Below are positions 10,375 through 21,812 of a DNA stretch of 64,000 bases, piece after piece (positions within the stretch are counted from its first letter, which is position 1; the number at the start of each line of letters is the position of its first letter). The stretch is from Eublepharis macularius (Eukaryota; Chordata; Lepidosauria; Squamata; Eublepharidae). The position numbers and the translations under genes were made by a program. The stretch is taken from positions 33,921,368 through 33,985,367 of the forward strand of contig NC_072791.1 of assembly GCF_028583425.1 (NCBI RefSeq), written 5' to 3'. Below the pieces are notes generated by a model that was given only the letters and a program-made list of their open reading frames with translations, was not told the origin of the DNA and searched no databases.

Positions 10375-11345
10375 AAGAACAGAAGAAGAGCCCTTCTGGT
10401 TCACACCAAGTGGTCTATCAGATCAAGCATGCTGTTTCACCCAGCGGCCAACCAGTTGCTCTAGAGGGCCAACCAGCAGGGCGCAGAGGCCGAGGCCAAG
10501 TGATGTTGCCTCCTAGCACTGGTGTTCAGAGTTTCACTGCCTCTGAATATGGAGGTTCCCTTAATTTACTATGGCTAACAGCCATTGATGGGCTTGTCCT
10601 CCAAGAATCTGTTTAATCACGTCTAAAAGCCATCTATGCTCATGGCTATCACTACAACCCGTGGAAGTGAAGATAATTCCACTTTGAGTCAAGAAGTATT
10701 TTTTTTTTGTCTGTCCTGAACTTATTGTCCCTCAACTACACTGGGTATAGGGTTGCCAGTTCCCTACACCCCTGTGAGCAGGGGACCTGGCACTTACCTT
10801 ATGTCTCCTGGGAGTCTTTACCTTGTGCACATGCTATGGGCGCTTGTGCAATGACATCATTTCTGGGAAGTGACATCATCACTCTGGCCATGGGCATGCT
10901 TCTGTACTTTGTGCAGGGCAAATTCAGCCCATTTGGGGCCAAAACTGGCCCCAGCAAAACATGGGAGCACGTCCAAGGCTGGCGTGATGATGTCACTTTG
11001 GGAAGTGACATTGTTGTGTCCTGCCAGGAACACGCCTAGTGCATGCTTTCCTGGGTTGCCTGCAGTGGAGGGCAATTACCGGTGTATGTGTGTTACAATG
11101 ATAACTCGCAGCAATTGGTGGGCAATGGGGCAAATCCCTGGGAGACTGCCCGCCACCAGTGGGCAACTGGGAAGCCTAAATGGGTACCCCAAGTTCTAGT
11201 ATCATAGGAAAGGGAGAAAAAGTTCTCTCTATCCACTTTCTCCACCCCATGAATAATTTTACAAACCTCTATCATGTCCTCCCTTAGCTGTCTTTTTCTA
11301 GACTGAAAAGCCCCAGATTTTTCAACCTTGTGTCACTTCCTCATA
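10375..11345 (-). mobile_element. CR1/L2-type LINE tail, split by an insertion
   Basis: Left part 10375..10741 carries AGAAGAGCCCTTCTGG, the CCAACCAGTTG block, TAGCCATTGATGG-like and AAGAAGTATTT motifs. The right part resumes at 11187 with AGTTCTAGTATCATAGGA, TCTATCATGTCCTCCC and CTGAAAAGCCCCAGATTTTT. The parts become collinear if 10748..11180 is removed. No coding potential. Confidence 0.7.
10748..11180. mobile_element. Non-autonomous DNA element 'G' inserted in LINE tail
   Basis: Ends TAGGGTTGCCAGTT and, inverted, TAGGCTTCCCAGTT (12 of 14 match). Flanked by TGGGTA at 10742..10747 and 11181..11186, where the host LINE consensus would have it once. Body contains repeated AAGTGACATCAT / GATGATGTCACTT blocks that also occur in 13351..13629 and 20069..20400. 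Confidence 0.65.
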
Positions 11346-12344
11346 TCATGTCATTACAAATTATACCTAATGGAAATACAAACTGTTTCAAGTGATGTCA
11401 TCGCATTAGGATAACGCTCTAGGATTTGTCCCAAACTCTATAGTTTAACCACAGACTTTGGAATGAACCCTAAAGTGTTTCCCGATGCAAAGATAGCACT
11501 TCCAATTTTGTGGAAGAAATTATGTCACATGTTTATAGGCCAGCACTTACCATTTCTCCCTGGTGGGAATGGTGCCAGGGGTGTGGGCATGAGGAATTGC
11601 CTGAAAATCTCCAGTGGGAGACCTGTCTCCCCATCCTCCCCCCAGGGGGAACTATAGCGCTCATCCAAATTAGGCCCTGTATAGCTGCTTTTTACAGTTA
11701 AAGAAAACATTGTAACATTGTTTTCCTTTCTTCTTTTTTTTCATTTTCATTTTTAAACTTTTCTACCACAATTCTGGCTTGCCCTTATGTGCATTTGGCT
11801 TCTCTTTCTTTGTTTGACGTTTAGGGGCAGACACACAAAGTTGGATACCCATCAAGTTGATTTTTACTGAAATCTTTTTGTATAGCAAGTAAATAAAAAG
11901 TACTGTTAGTTGGCTGGCACTGCAGAAGGAAGTGTGCCAGTTATAAACAGTTTCACACATACACCCTCCTACATCTGAATTATGCAGTGACAGCCACCAT
12001 GTGGCAGCTACACCTTGGAAAAAATGATCCTGAGCCTGAATAAATGTTTGAGGATTTCATAAGATGGGGCTATGGGAGAGAATTTACGCATCTACTGTAT
12101 TTATTAACCACTTCAATATACAATATTCAAAGTGGTTAACTGCAAAATAAAACTAAAATCATAATTGTAACAAATCTCTGTTTTATAATAGTTTTTTGTT
12201 TGTATGGACTTTTTTTTTAATATAAAAGAACATTCAGAACCTTCCGATCCATTCCCTGAAGTTTGAAGTGGTGGAGTCCATTCTACCACCTCAAGTACTA
12301 CCTCATTCACTTGCATATGTGAACCAGCCTTAAAACTGCAATAA
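11346..12344. other. No recognisable feature (intronic)
   Basis: A short GCCCCAGGGGG-like stretch near 11560-11650 looks repeat-like; otherwise unremarkable. Confidence 0.45.
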
Positions 12345-12493
12345 ATCAATATTAATAATAACATAATAATAACATTTGATTTTTATGTTGCCCTTTAGTA
12401 CAATTTAACACCCACTCAGAGTGGTTTACAATGTATGTCATTATTATCCCGACAACAATCATGCTGTGAGGTAGGTGGGGCTGAGAGAGCTCC
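12345..12493 (-). mobile_element. tRNA-derived SINE 'A', 3' half only
   Basis: Antisense tail AATAATAACATTTGATTTTTATG, then ACACCCACTCAGAGTGGTTT and GTGAGGTAGGTGGGGCTGAG, as in the full copies at 27287 and 35090. The tRNA-like head is missing. Confidence 0.75.
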
Positions 12494-13350
12494 AAGAATA
12501 TTAGGAATATTCTTGCTAGTATGGAATCCCTTGATAACACAGCTACTTATTTGTCTGATATCACAGTCCTGCAGCTCAGCCAGAGATTTTGCCTGGGCCT
12601 GTCTGCTTTTCCAGCCAGTCCTTCTACAAATATTAATGCTATAACCCCTTTTGGGCCTCCTGGTACACTAATACATCAGTACATGAAATATTTCAGAGTT
12701 CTTTCCTATCAAGTTCTCTTCAACAAATTCTGACTGTAACTATTGGAATGAAAAGAATTATGACTGGAATTGATTTTGATCCATTCACTTTTTTTTAAAA
12801 AAACATTTTTTCTTTTAATGTCACTGCAAGCCTAACTGATCTAATATTACAATGAAAGCTACAGTAGTAAATTATTTCCTTATCTTGTCCTGTAGTTTTC
12901 CACAGTGAGTATACTGAGAAAGGGTGAATTAAGATGTAACAATAACAACAACATTGAGATTTGTTAATGATCAACAGAGGAAAGAGGCATTAGGCTTGCC
13001 ATTTGCCTGTCCATTGTGGGCAAATCCCTGTTCAGTTTGCTAGAGCCCACTGTATTTTTTCACACACCGGGCTTGGTTGCTAGTCACAATCATAATCTGA
13101 AGTTCATTTAAATGGCTGGATGTGCCTTTTGTAACAAATGGATCTGTGTATCATCCCTCAGGGTCACCACTCTGCCCTTACAAAAGACTAGTTACCCATA
13201 GCCTCACCTGGATTGGTGCCATTATACTTTCCCCCCTATTTATATGCCATCGTTTAGCTTTAAACAAGGCCTCTAAAGCAGTTGACACTTAAAACAGGAA
13301 CACTAAATTAAATAAGAAATTGAGGATCAGGAGAAAAAAATGGCCAGACA
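12494..13350. other. No recognisable feature (intronic)
   Basis: No credible gene or repeat identified. Confidence 0.5.
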
Positions 13351-13629
13351 TTTTAGGAATTCCAGTTGTCTGCTGGTGGCGGGCAATCTCCTAGGGGTTT
13401 GCTTCACTACCTGCTGTTCTCTGGCAAATTGGTAGAAGGTGACAACCCCCTTGTGATAACCTGCCACCAGCAGGCAACCTGGGAAAGTGTGCACCAGGCA
13501 TGCTTCCCAAAGTGACATCATTGCACCTTGCCAGGAGCGCATGCATGTTTTGCATGCAAGGAGGACCTGGTAAGTCCTGGATCCTGCCCTCCCCCCCATC
13601 GGGAGGGTATAGAGACCTGCGAACCCTAT
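13351..13629 (-). repeat. Dispersed repeat 'G', antisense copy
   Basis: Left end TTTTAGGAATTCCAGTTGTC and right end GCGAACCCTA invert the ends of 10748..11180. It holds AAAGTGACATCATTGCACC and the GGTGGCGGGCAATCTC block in antisense. No clear target duplication found. Confidence 0.55.
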
Positions 13630-13639
13630 GTTTCTGTCA

Positions 13640-13776
13640 TCTTTACCAAAGAGATCAGGGGAAATTCCAAGAGCATCACCCAGAAGTGATGTCATATCCT
13701 CCCCAAATCCTCCCCTCCCAAGGTACTGCTCTCAAAATTTCATGGCTCTTGCTGAGGCAGTGCTGCCAACCCTAGA
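13640..13776 (-). repeat. Dispersed repeat fragment ending TGCCAACCCTAG
   Basis: Contains CAGAAGTGATGTCATATCC and ends CTGCCAACCCTAG, in the style of elements E and G. Partial copy. Confidence 0.4.
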
Positions 13777-13867
13777 ATCAATTCGGGGGGGGTGGGAATC
13801 CTGTGGTAAAAAAGCAAATGTACAATAAATATGTAAGGTCAAGAATGTACATCACAGCCAACTGGAA

Positions 13868-14470
13868 AGAAAAAAGGTAAAGACCTAAGAACCTTGCTGG
13901 ATCAGACCATCTGTCCATCTAATCCAGCACTGCATTTCACACAGTGGTCAACCAGTTGTCCTGAAGAGCCAACAAACACGGCACAGAAGCCGGGCCTTCC
14001 CCTGATGTTGCCTCCCAGTGCTGGTATTAAGCAGGGCTTTTTTTCAGCAGGAACACGGTGGAACGGAGTTCTGGAACCTCTTGAAAATGGTCACATGCCT
14101 GTTGGCCCCGCCCCCTGACCTCCAGACAGAGGGGAGTTGAGATTGCCCTCTGTCTGGAGATCAGGAGGCAGGGCCACCGGCCGTGTGACCATTTTCTCCG
14201 AGGGCAACCCATGGAGTTCCACCACCTCTTTTCCCAGAAAAAAAGCCCTGGTATTAAGTGTTTTTTTCCTCCGAACAAAGAAGTTCCCTTGAGTAGCCAC
14301 TGATGGAGCCAGCTTCTGTGAATTCTTCTAATTCCCTTTTAAAGCCATGTATGCTTATCACTAGGCACATTGGAAATGAATCACACAATTTAATTAGTCA
14401 TAGAAGAAAGAAGTACTTCCTTTATCCAATTTGAAACTACTGTCCATCAACGTCATTGAGTTCTAGGATT
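13868..14470 (-). mobile_element. CR1/L2-type LINE tail split by a hAT MITE
   Basis: Left part: CTTGCTGGATCAGACCATCT, GTCCATCTAATCCAGCA, CAACCAGTTG, CCTCCCAGTGCTGGTATTAAG. Right part after the MITE: CCTTTTAAAGCCATGTATGC, AAGAAGTACTTCCTTTATCC. Same family as 10375..11345. Confidence 0.75.
14032..14250. mobile_element. hAT-type palindromic MITE, copy 1
   Basis: Terminal inverted repeats CAGGGCTTTTTTTC / GAAAAAAAGCCCTG-like and an internally palindromic GGGAGTTGAGATTGCCCTC core. Flanked by perfect 8-bp duplication GTATTAAG (14024..14031, 14251..14258), the length made by hAT transposases. 219 bp, non-coding. Confidence 0.9.
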
Positions 14471-15604
14471 ATGGAAGAAGAAAAAAATTCTTTAAATGTA
14501 ATAGACTTGTTTAACAGAGTTCAGAATGTGTCCTATCTAACAAAATTAACACAGCATTACAGATAGCAGAAAAATTCTGAGGCTGCATCAATAACCTTGT
14601 GGGAAATGGGGCTCCATTTATTACATGATAAATTCCAAGGAAGATTATTTGCATACTTATACAAGCTTTGTAAACTTGACTTTTCTGTTACTATCAATAT
14701 GTTTTTGCAATACAAAATGCAACTATGCAATGAAGAAGGATTTGGACAATAAGTACAAACGATTAAAAAATAATATATGACATTTTTCAATTTCCATGAC
14801 CCTGAGCCATATAGATACCATATTCACTCTTCAGCATTTTATAATTCATTGGATATAGAACTCTGAAAATGGCACCATATGAATTCCCTGTGGCCCTGAT
14901 GCTGATTCAGTTAGGACAACTTTCCTACCAAAAATTATCCATCAAGGGCTTTTCCAGATATAGCCATTATATTTGTAATTTGGCAGGTCAACAAATACTG
15001 AAACTGCAGTGAATAAAACTTTACTTTGTGACAGTTATTCAAAGATGAGGGCATGGAAAAACTAAAAAGTCAAAATTACGTGTAGCCAAGTGGAAATAAA
15101 ATGCCCCTCCCATGCATACTTTTAAGCTTTAAAAAATTCCTTCAGTCCATCATCTATATGGCTGTTTAAACAGAAATAGATCAAATATATTAGAAGTGTA
15201 AAAATTCCAGCTTAAGAGAAAGGTGGTGATGGAATCACTATATTCAATCCAAAGCTTCTTTGCCAGTTTCTTGGCTGTTTTTAGTTTATGGTTAAAAGAG
15301 TAATACTGTATAAGAATTCACTATGTATCGAATGATGTAGTCATAGGTTTTTCTTATTAAAGAATGAAGCATTTGTAATTGTGTGCTAAGCTGAAAAAGA
15401 AAGCACCCAAAGCAATCCCTACATCTGAAAGAAATGTTATGAGAAATAGCGATAATACTTTCAGGGCTGCAGATGTCACCTGCGACTTGAGATGTGAGAA
15501 AAGTAATGAATTCATAGATTGTGAAAAGAAGATATGCACCATTGGCTTCGAATTCAGGTTTCCTTTCCGAGACACAAAAGACATTGCACTGCCACTAATG
15601 CAAT
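14471..15604. other. No recognisable feature (intronic)
   Basis: AT-rich sequence with no repeat recognised; small ORFs lack splice context or homology visible by eye. Confidence 0.5.
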
Positions 15605-15800
15605 GCATGCTAAACCAAAACCTGAATCAGTGCCTGGAAAATGAATGAGGGTGAAGAAACTGAAACTGGATCCAGAGAAGACTGAAGTGATGCTATTTTG
15701 GAATGCTGTTTACCTGTAACTGATGGATGATTGTCACTGGCAACTGTTCTAGCATATTGTCAGCTGTACGGATTGTCTGCCACTGATGGGATGGTTTGGG
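15605..15800 (+). mobile_element. L2-like LINE reverse transcriptase remnant
   Basis: One frame reads a degenerate KLKLDPEKTEVMLFW block, the conserved stretch after the YxDD region in L2/CR1-group reverse transcriptases. Only about 60 residues' worth is recognisable, interrupted by stops. Confidence 0.6.
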
Positions 15801-15869
15801 GGCTGAGCTATCTTCAGCCTCATGCAGGAGATGTTCATACCAGTAAAACTATGTGCTGGCCATGTACAA

Positions 15870-16095
15870 TATTTAGTTGGTTATATTTACACACGTCTTT
15901 AATTCCAAATAGTGATCCAAGGTGGCTTACACTGCTCTTCCCTTCTCCAGTTTATCCTCACAACAACCATGTGAGGTAGGCTGAGAGCATGTGACTACCC
16001 CAAACTCACCTAGCAAGCATCCATCATAGAGTGGGGTTTCAAACCTGGTTCTCCCAGATCCTAGACTGACACTAACCAATACAGTGAAACAAGTC
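15870..16095 (-). mobile_element. tRNA-derived SINE 'B'
   Basis: Antisense order: CCAAGGTGGCTTACACTG, TATCCTCACAACAACCATGT, GAGGTAGGCTGAGAG, CACTCTATG-like (AGAGTGGGGTTTC) with the B-box complement AACCTGGTTCTCCC, then the A-box region. Resembles copies at 29108, 33053 and 43350. Confidence 0.8.
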
Positions 16096-16599
16096 ACTTT
16101 TACTTTATGGAAGCTAAACTCCAAAATCAGGCTACTATGATAAGAGGAAAAATAATCTGCTTTTAGACTTGCATATATTAAGAATCTTCCTCCCCTCCAA
16201 ATATGCCATTTTCTCTAGGTGGAGATATTTTAAATTGACATATATAAAGTCCAATTTGGTTACAGAAATACCTTTATAAGAGGAAAATCAATATCCCTTG
16301 GAACCTGTGACAGATTTGAACCAACAGAGAAATTACTGGCACTATAAATACACTCCCCGACCTTACTCAAAATGGGGCCTGTTAAACACCAATTCCATTC
16401 AATGAAGCAAAACATAGCACACAGGTGGAGAAATTGGGGTGCAATTATATCCACATTACTATGTTCCTGTGAAATAGCAACATCACATGACTGCAGAGGT
16501 GCTTGGTTTTGATTTTCTCTTTAAATTAGCTCCCTCTTTTCCTGCAGATTCAAGCCAAAAAATGTTATCTATTGCATAGCTATTCCCTACTTCAGTGGT
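16096..16599. other. No recognisable feature (intronic)
   Basis: Nothing supported. Confidence 0.5.
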
Positions 16600-17180
16600 T
16601 CCCATCCTATTGGCCAGGAACGCCCCCACCCCGGGAGGGGCTCTTGTGTTATTACAAGGTGACTGCAAATTCATCCAGCTTGGACAGGTTTCAGCCTTCC
16701 CTCACCTGTGTCTGCTCATTGGGCTTGCCTCTATGACAGCCCCCCCCCAACTCTGTGTAGGGCCAGCTGCCAATGGGCTTCATCAACTCGTTGGTTTGTC
16801 ACAGTGCAGCCATGCCTTCCCAACTGGAATCACTTGCTACAGGCCCTGACAGAGAGCCCTCAGGCCAGCCTCAGTCCGAGGTTCCCAACTGTTCACCAGA
16901 CTGGGCCTCCAACTGTGCACTGGCTCAGTCAGGCCTTCTGCCTGTTCACAAGAAGTACTCCTCATGAGAGGCTTAGATGGAGTATATTGGCCCCCAATGT
17001 CCCCCCATCTCCAGCAGCAGCTAGAAATGCCAGCACCTTTACTGGAGACATGGGAAACAACCCTTTAGGGTGCCCCTCTTTGGTCAATGGCTTCCTTGAG
17101 GGCCTGTCTCCTGGTTTCCCCAGCCCCTCATATATCTCTGCCAGTTCAGGCAGGTTCATACTGAAGGGGCCTAATGCATG
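16600..17180. other. GC-rich unclassified stretch
   Basis: Higher GC than its surroundings, with C-runs and repeated CCCAACTG phrases (CTTCCCAACTGG, GTTCCCAACTGTTC, CTCCAACTGTGC). A 157-residue open frame on the plus strand is compositionally odd (P, S rich) and is unlikely to be coding. Probably an old repeat. Confidence 0.35.
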
Positions 17181-17989
17181 AGCCAATTAGAGGTGGAAAG
17201 AAATAAGCTTTTACTTGACAAGCACCACTTCAAACTGTTGTGTGGTAACAGCTGTAATCCATATTGCAAATGTAACTAGCCCAGATTAATTTTGGAGTGC
17301 CTTTTCATTAAAAGATGTTTTGTTCCTTGCCTAAGTTTAAAAATACAGAAAACTCCACAAAATACAAACCAGGGCATGTAAGTCAAAAATATCAACCAAA
17401 ATGCAATAGCTAGAAGCTAGATAAAAACACACGTTTGCATCATGCAGATCTATAAAAAATGTAGAGCACGGGGTAGGACCCCAGCAAACTCAGATAAATA
17501 GCAGGCAGGAATATTGTGTTCTGTTTCAGTTATTACATTTCATAAAGGATATGAACAAGCAAGTATATAAGAAAAGCCAGAGGAAATTGATTACGTTTAG
17601 TTTTCAGAAACAGATATTGAAAGATAACATGGTGACCATTTCTTCCCCTACCACTGGGGGGGGGGGTGCTTTTTAAAAAAACTAGCAATTGAATATCATT
17701 ATAACAATTTCTGTGGATATTTTGTGAATTCCCAGCTTTCATTTATAAATAAAAGTCACTAGGCCCTGTTGTTATGGAGATATAAGGGAAAAGGCATATC
17801 TTATCAATAAAAGAGGTTACAGACATACTTTTAAAAAAAGTAAAACCTGGGAGTTCAGAGAACCTGATACACAGATTGTTATAATGTTATGACACTATTC
17901 AATTGCTGGTTTTTAAAACACTGAAAAGTTTTTGCGGCATGGGTGGTGGTAGACACTGCTGGAGGACTGGGGCAAGGAAAGTAGGGAAA
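17181..17989. other. No recognisable feature (intronic)
   Basis: Contains a G-run near 17657 and otherwise plain AT-rich sequence. Confidence 0.5.
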
Positions 17990-18150
17990 CCTGCCATGTG
18001 GAAACTGTACCATCAACAGGGAAAATACACAAGTGCCTGGAGATGATAATGGAATGGATGGGGGCCACTAAACTGAAGCTCAATCTAAACAGGACTACGG
18101 TGGTGCTGACAAAGCTGCTTGAGGACAAAGGAGTCAGATGGTCCTGGACA
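17990..18150 (+). mobile_element. L2-like LINE reverse transcriptase remnant
   Basis: A frame reads KCLEMIMEWMGATKLKLNLN, matching the pattern of the L2-group segment C-L-x-x-x-x-x-W-M-x-x-x-x-L-K-L-N. It is cut at its right end by the tail of an opposite-strand LINE. Confidence 0.6.
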
Positions 18151-20068
18151 GGATTTTATTTATTTATTTACATTATTTATAGTCCTTCTTTCTCACTGAT
18201 ACTCAACGCAGATGACACAGTGTAAGTCAGTACAGTCAATTTCAAAGACATTTCAATAAATATGTAATAGGGCAAATACAAGCAAATTTGCATAGATTTA
18301 TCACGGGCAAAAATCCAATATTGGATAACTACAACAGACCTGCCCAGAAGGACCATACTTACAGCAATAGCAGCAAAGTCTATATTTACTCCTTATTCCC
18401 TTACTGATGCATCTCTCTGAGAGCATTTCTTTACAGTATAGCCCTCCTATCTGAGTGAAAAGCCCTCTTGAAATAATTCAGTTTTCCATAGTTTCCAGAA
18501 TCTAGGAGAATGGGAGCTTTCTTAACCTCTTCAGATAGGCCATTCCATAAAGTGGGGCCTCCACAGAAGCCCTATTCACACTGGGACTTTAAAGCATTTC
18601 AGTATCTGTTCTGCTTCTCATGTTTGCAGGAGTTTCACACTTGCAAGGTAGTCATGGGAGCAGAAGCGATGTTTGTCTGCAGCATCCCCAATTTTTCCCC
18701 CTGTGGAAATACCACGAGTTTATTTTGAAGCTGCTGCCGAGTTGCGGCTGGCGCGATTAATGTCCGTGTGAACTCTATACTCCCCTTCTGCTTCTCTTCT
18801 CCCCCCTCTCCTTTTCCCTGGGAGCTGATTGGTCTGTGCGGAATTAACCATGCCCATCCTCCTCGGCTCTCTGAACTCATCTGCCATTTTTTTTTAGTAA
18901 AGTGAGGTAAGGGTCATAAGGCTGCTTCTCCATTGCCTTCCTTCCTCCTGGCTATGCTCGCATTCTCTTATCCCCCCCCCCCCCAAAAGTCAGGAACAAT
19001 TCCTAAGCTTGCTGCTAATTCTGGCTTTAAAAGCTAGGAAAAGGTTAAATGGCTGCTTTCCCCCTTCCTCCCTCAAGGGTATGCTGGCACACTCTCTTTT
19101 TTTTAAAGCCAGGAATGATGGGAGGGAAAGCAGCAGCAGCAGCATTTTAACCCTTTCCTGGCTTGGCTTTTAAAAAAAATATAAATGAGAGTCATACATG
19201 TTTTCCCCCAGAACTCTGCCACCAATTGCCTCTCTAGTGGGCAGGGGACAGCCCAATCAGCAAAAGCAGGGGTGGGGATGGGTTTCAACATTGCAACATT
19301 TCTACACATGCTCAAAGTTAAAAAAAAATGTGTGACGTGAATTGCAAAGCCCCAAAAGCCCAAAACTGCACCGAGGCTTCGAAGTGGGTCGGAAATGAAG
19401 CACAGATGCCAAATCGAAACTGCAGCGGACAGTATGAAATGAACAGGTGCAATGCTGAAGACACTGTGATCAGGGCGAATGCTCAGAAATGGCAGTTTAA
19501 ACTGTAAGTGCAAAAAGGGCCAGAGAATGCACATGTATGGGCAGCTGTTGCTTTTGCCCATGTGCAAAGTGGAGAGAGGTGGTCCTGTAGATAAGATGGA
19601 CCAAGGCCATAAAGAGCTTTGTATGTGATAGTCAATACCTAGAATTGAACCTGGTAGCTGAGAGGTAGCCACTGGTGTGACTGCAGAATGGCAATAATAT
19701 TCCTGGCTCCTCCTGCCTCTTGATAAAAACCGAGCTGCAGCATTCTGCACCAATGGAGTCTCTGAGTAAATTTAGAGGGGAGACCTCTGTACAGTGCATT
19801 ACAACAATCGTCTCGATGTTACCATAGCATAGATCCAGGTGGCCAAATCAGCTGTGTCGAATTAGGGGGCCATCTTCCAGGTTAGAAAGAATTCGTGGAA
19901 AGTATTTTTTGCAGCTGTCTTCACTTGCTTTTCTAGTAGTAGCAGCACTAGTTCCAGTATCACTCCTAAGTTTGTGACTAAGACTGAAAGAGTCAGACAA
20001 ACTTCACTGAAAGTAGGGAGTACAACTCCTTCAAGATCTCTGCCTTCCCAACCAGCATCACTTCTATC
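18151..20068 (-). mobile_element. L2-like LINE 3' region, interrupted by repeat H
   Basis: The 3' end is at the left: an AAATAAATAAATAAAAT tail preceded by a CAGTGAGAAAGAAGGACTAT block. After repeat H the minus strand reads VQNAAARFLSRG, the C-terminal landmark of L2-type ORF2. Order matches 59165..60090. Interrupted by stops, so dead. Confidence 0.65.
18572..19524 (+). mobile_element. Dispersed repeat 'H', copy 2, inserted into LINE
   Basis: Left end CCCTATTCACACTGGGAC and, inverted from the right end, CCCTTTTTGCACTTAC suggest terminal inverted repeats. Flanks CCACAGAA and CCAGAGAA look like an 8-bp duplication with one mismatch. Removing it makes the LINE collinear. About 950 bp, no transposase frame recognised. 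Confidence 0.6.
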
Positions 20069-20400
20069 TAGGGTTGCCAGGTCCCCCTGTACTCCTGGGC
20101 AGGAGGTGGGGGCCCAGCACCTACCTTCTTGGTGTTTCTCAGTCATGTGCGCAAAGTGCGCACACGACCCCGGGCCTGCGCAATAATGTCACTTGCAGGA
20201 AGTGACATCATCATGCAGGCCATGGCTGCCCTCCTGCACTCCACGGAGGGCCTGATTTGGGCTGCAGCCACCCTCCTGAACTCCATGGAGGGCCCGATTT
20301 GGGCCTGAATAGGGCTGAATTTGGCCTGGATCAGGCCTGAATCAGCCTGGAATGGACTGCTGCAGTGCAGGGGAGTACCCTGGCCACCCGCATCCATGCT
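20069..20400 (+). repeat. Dispersed repeat 'G', copy 3
   Basis: Begins TAGGGTTGCCAGGTCCCCCT, carries CAATAATGTCACTTGCAGGA and AAGTGACATCATCATGCAGG. Contains an internal tandem GCCCTCCTGCACTCCA / ACCCTCCTGAACTCCA duplication. Confidence 0.6.
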
Positions 20401-20732
20401 CCAATGATTGGCTGCTCAGATAGTTAGATCCCCTGCCTGCGGATCTGGACATCTGCTCAAAGCTTGTGCTGATAGTTATAAATCCTCAAGTCACGCTTTT
20501 ACTATACCCTCTTGAATGATACACATTGCACATTATGTGTGTGTGGCGGGGGTACATTTGCAATACTTGCATCCTAAAATGGATATTAATGCACTGTCCT
20601 TGATACTATCATGACTGCTAAGGTGTATTGATTATTCCTTTTCATAAAACTGTCTCTAATTTCACCATATTCAAAGTGTCAGTACTTTGTCCAAAATTTG
20701 GGGAACAGAAGTGGTGATGGAAGGGTGGGAAG
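20401..20732. other. No recognisable feature (intronic)
   Basis: Short unique-looking spacer. Confidence 0.45.
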
Positions 20733-21090
20733 TAGGGTTGCCAACTCCCAGTTGGGAAATTTCTGGAGATATGGGGGTGAAGCCTGGGGAGGGCAGTATT
20801 TGGGGAGGAGAGGGGCCTCAGCAGGCTATAATGCCATAGAGTCCACCCTCCAAAGCAGCCATTTTCTCCAGGGGAAATCATCTCTATAGTCTGGAAATCA
20901 GTTGTAATTCTGGCAGATCTCTAGGTCCTACCTGAGCTCCCCTTCACTGGCAGTTTTCAAGAAGAGGCTGGATGAATACTTGTCAGAGATGCTTTAGGCT
21001 GATCCTGCACTGGGCAGGGGGTTGGACTAGATGGTCTGTATGGCCCCTTCCAACTCTATGATTCTATGATACCTGGAGGTTGACACCTCT
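20733..21090 (+). repeat. Dispersed repeat 'E', copy 2, split by CR1
   Basis: TAGGGTTGCCAACTCCCAGT start, GGGGTGAAGCCTGGGGAGGG body, CATTTTCTCCAGGGG block. Continues after the CR1 fragment with ACCTGGAGGTTGACACC. Confidence 0.65.
20934..21070 (+). mobile_element. CR1 LINE 3' terminus
   Basis: Diagnostic GATCCTGCACTGGGCAGGGG, GGTTGGACTAGATGG and the terminal TCTATGATTCTATGAT octamer repeats. Sits inside repeat E and is therefore younger than it. Confidence 0.9.
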
Positions 21091-21689
21091 AGTGGCCAGC
21101 CAGCAGCGGGGGATGGGATTTCACTTCTCCAGAAAGTCCTCACAGGACTAGTAATAGTAGTGGCAGCAGTAGTAGTCATTGTATTAGTTTATTTCAAATA
21201 ATTCAACATCCCATTGGCTTCGGACCATGTAAAGCACACAAATACTGCCATCTATTCCATCCTCTCCTTGAGGCCACGGCAGCCCAAAATTTCGTCACAC
21301 CCAGCGTTATTCCAAAATCAGCATCATCCAACAAAAAAGCCACGGAAGAAGAAGGTAATAATAATAGTAATAAAGTGGAAGAAGACATATCTAGGAAATT
21401 CTAATGTTTTTCTACCTCCTTTTATTTCCACAAAATTTGCATTTTGTCCTATTGTCAGTGGATAAGCTGAATATTGTTCCCGTTTCCTTTCTGACTTCAA
21501 TAATTTGAAAGCACTTGGCACAGGCTTCCACAACCTTTTCTACAGGCTGAGGATACCTGCGATTTGTTTATGGTGTATTATCATCCTCAAATAAACCATA
21601 TAATCCAAATCAATCTAATATCAAAATGAGGGATATATCCACCAGGGAGCTGGACCTCTTGTACGTGACGAGCGTTTTTGCTCAACCTA
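21091..21689. other. No recognisable feature (intronic)
   Basis: A short AGTAGTGGCAGCAGTAGTAG simple-repeat patch near 21150; nothing else supported. Confidence 0.45.
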
Positions 21690-21812
21690 GCTCAATGTTG
21701 TTTACTCTGAGGGGTAGCAGCTCTATAAGGCTTCAGGCAGAAGTCTGTCTCAGACCTGTAATAGTATGCTTTGAAACTCCCAAGGATTGAACCTGAGACC
21801 TCAGGTGTGATA
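21690..21812 (-). mobile_element. tRNA-Ala-like SINE 'C', degraded
   Basis: Antisense order AGCAGCTCTATAAGGCTTCA, GGCAGAAGTCTGTCTCAGA, then the B-box complement GGATTGAACCTGAGACCTC. Matches the order in 36640..36870 but is diverged. Confidence 0.5.

Noticed and set aside
16708..17181. 157-residue plus-strand open frame
   Set aside because: Proline/serine-rich translation of a GC-rich stretch; no family features, no splice context, and other frames are similarly open.
19103..19753. 216-residue minus-strand open frame
   Set aside because: It spans the junction between repeat H and an L2-like LINE; only the first residues (VQNAAAR) are meaningful, as part of the LINE.
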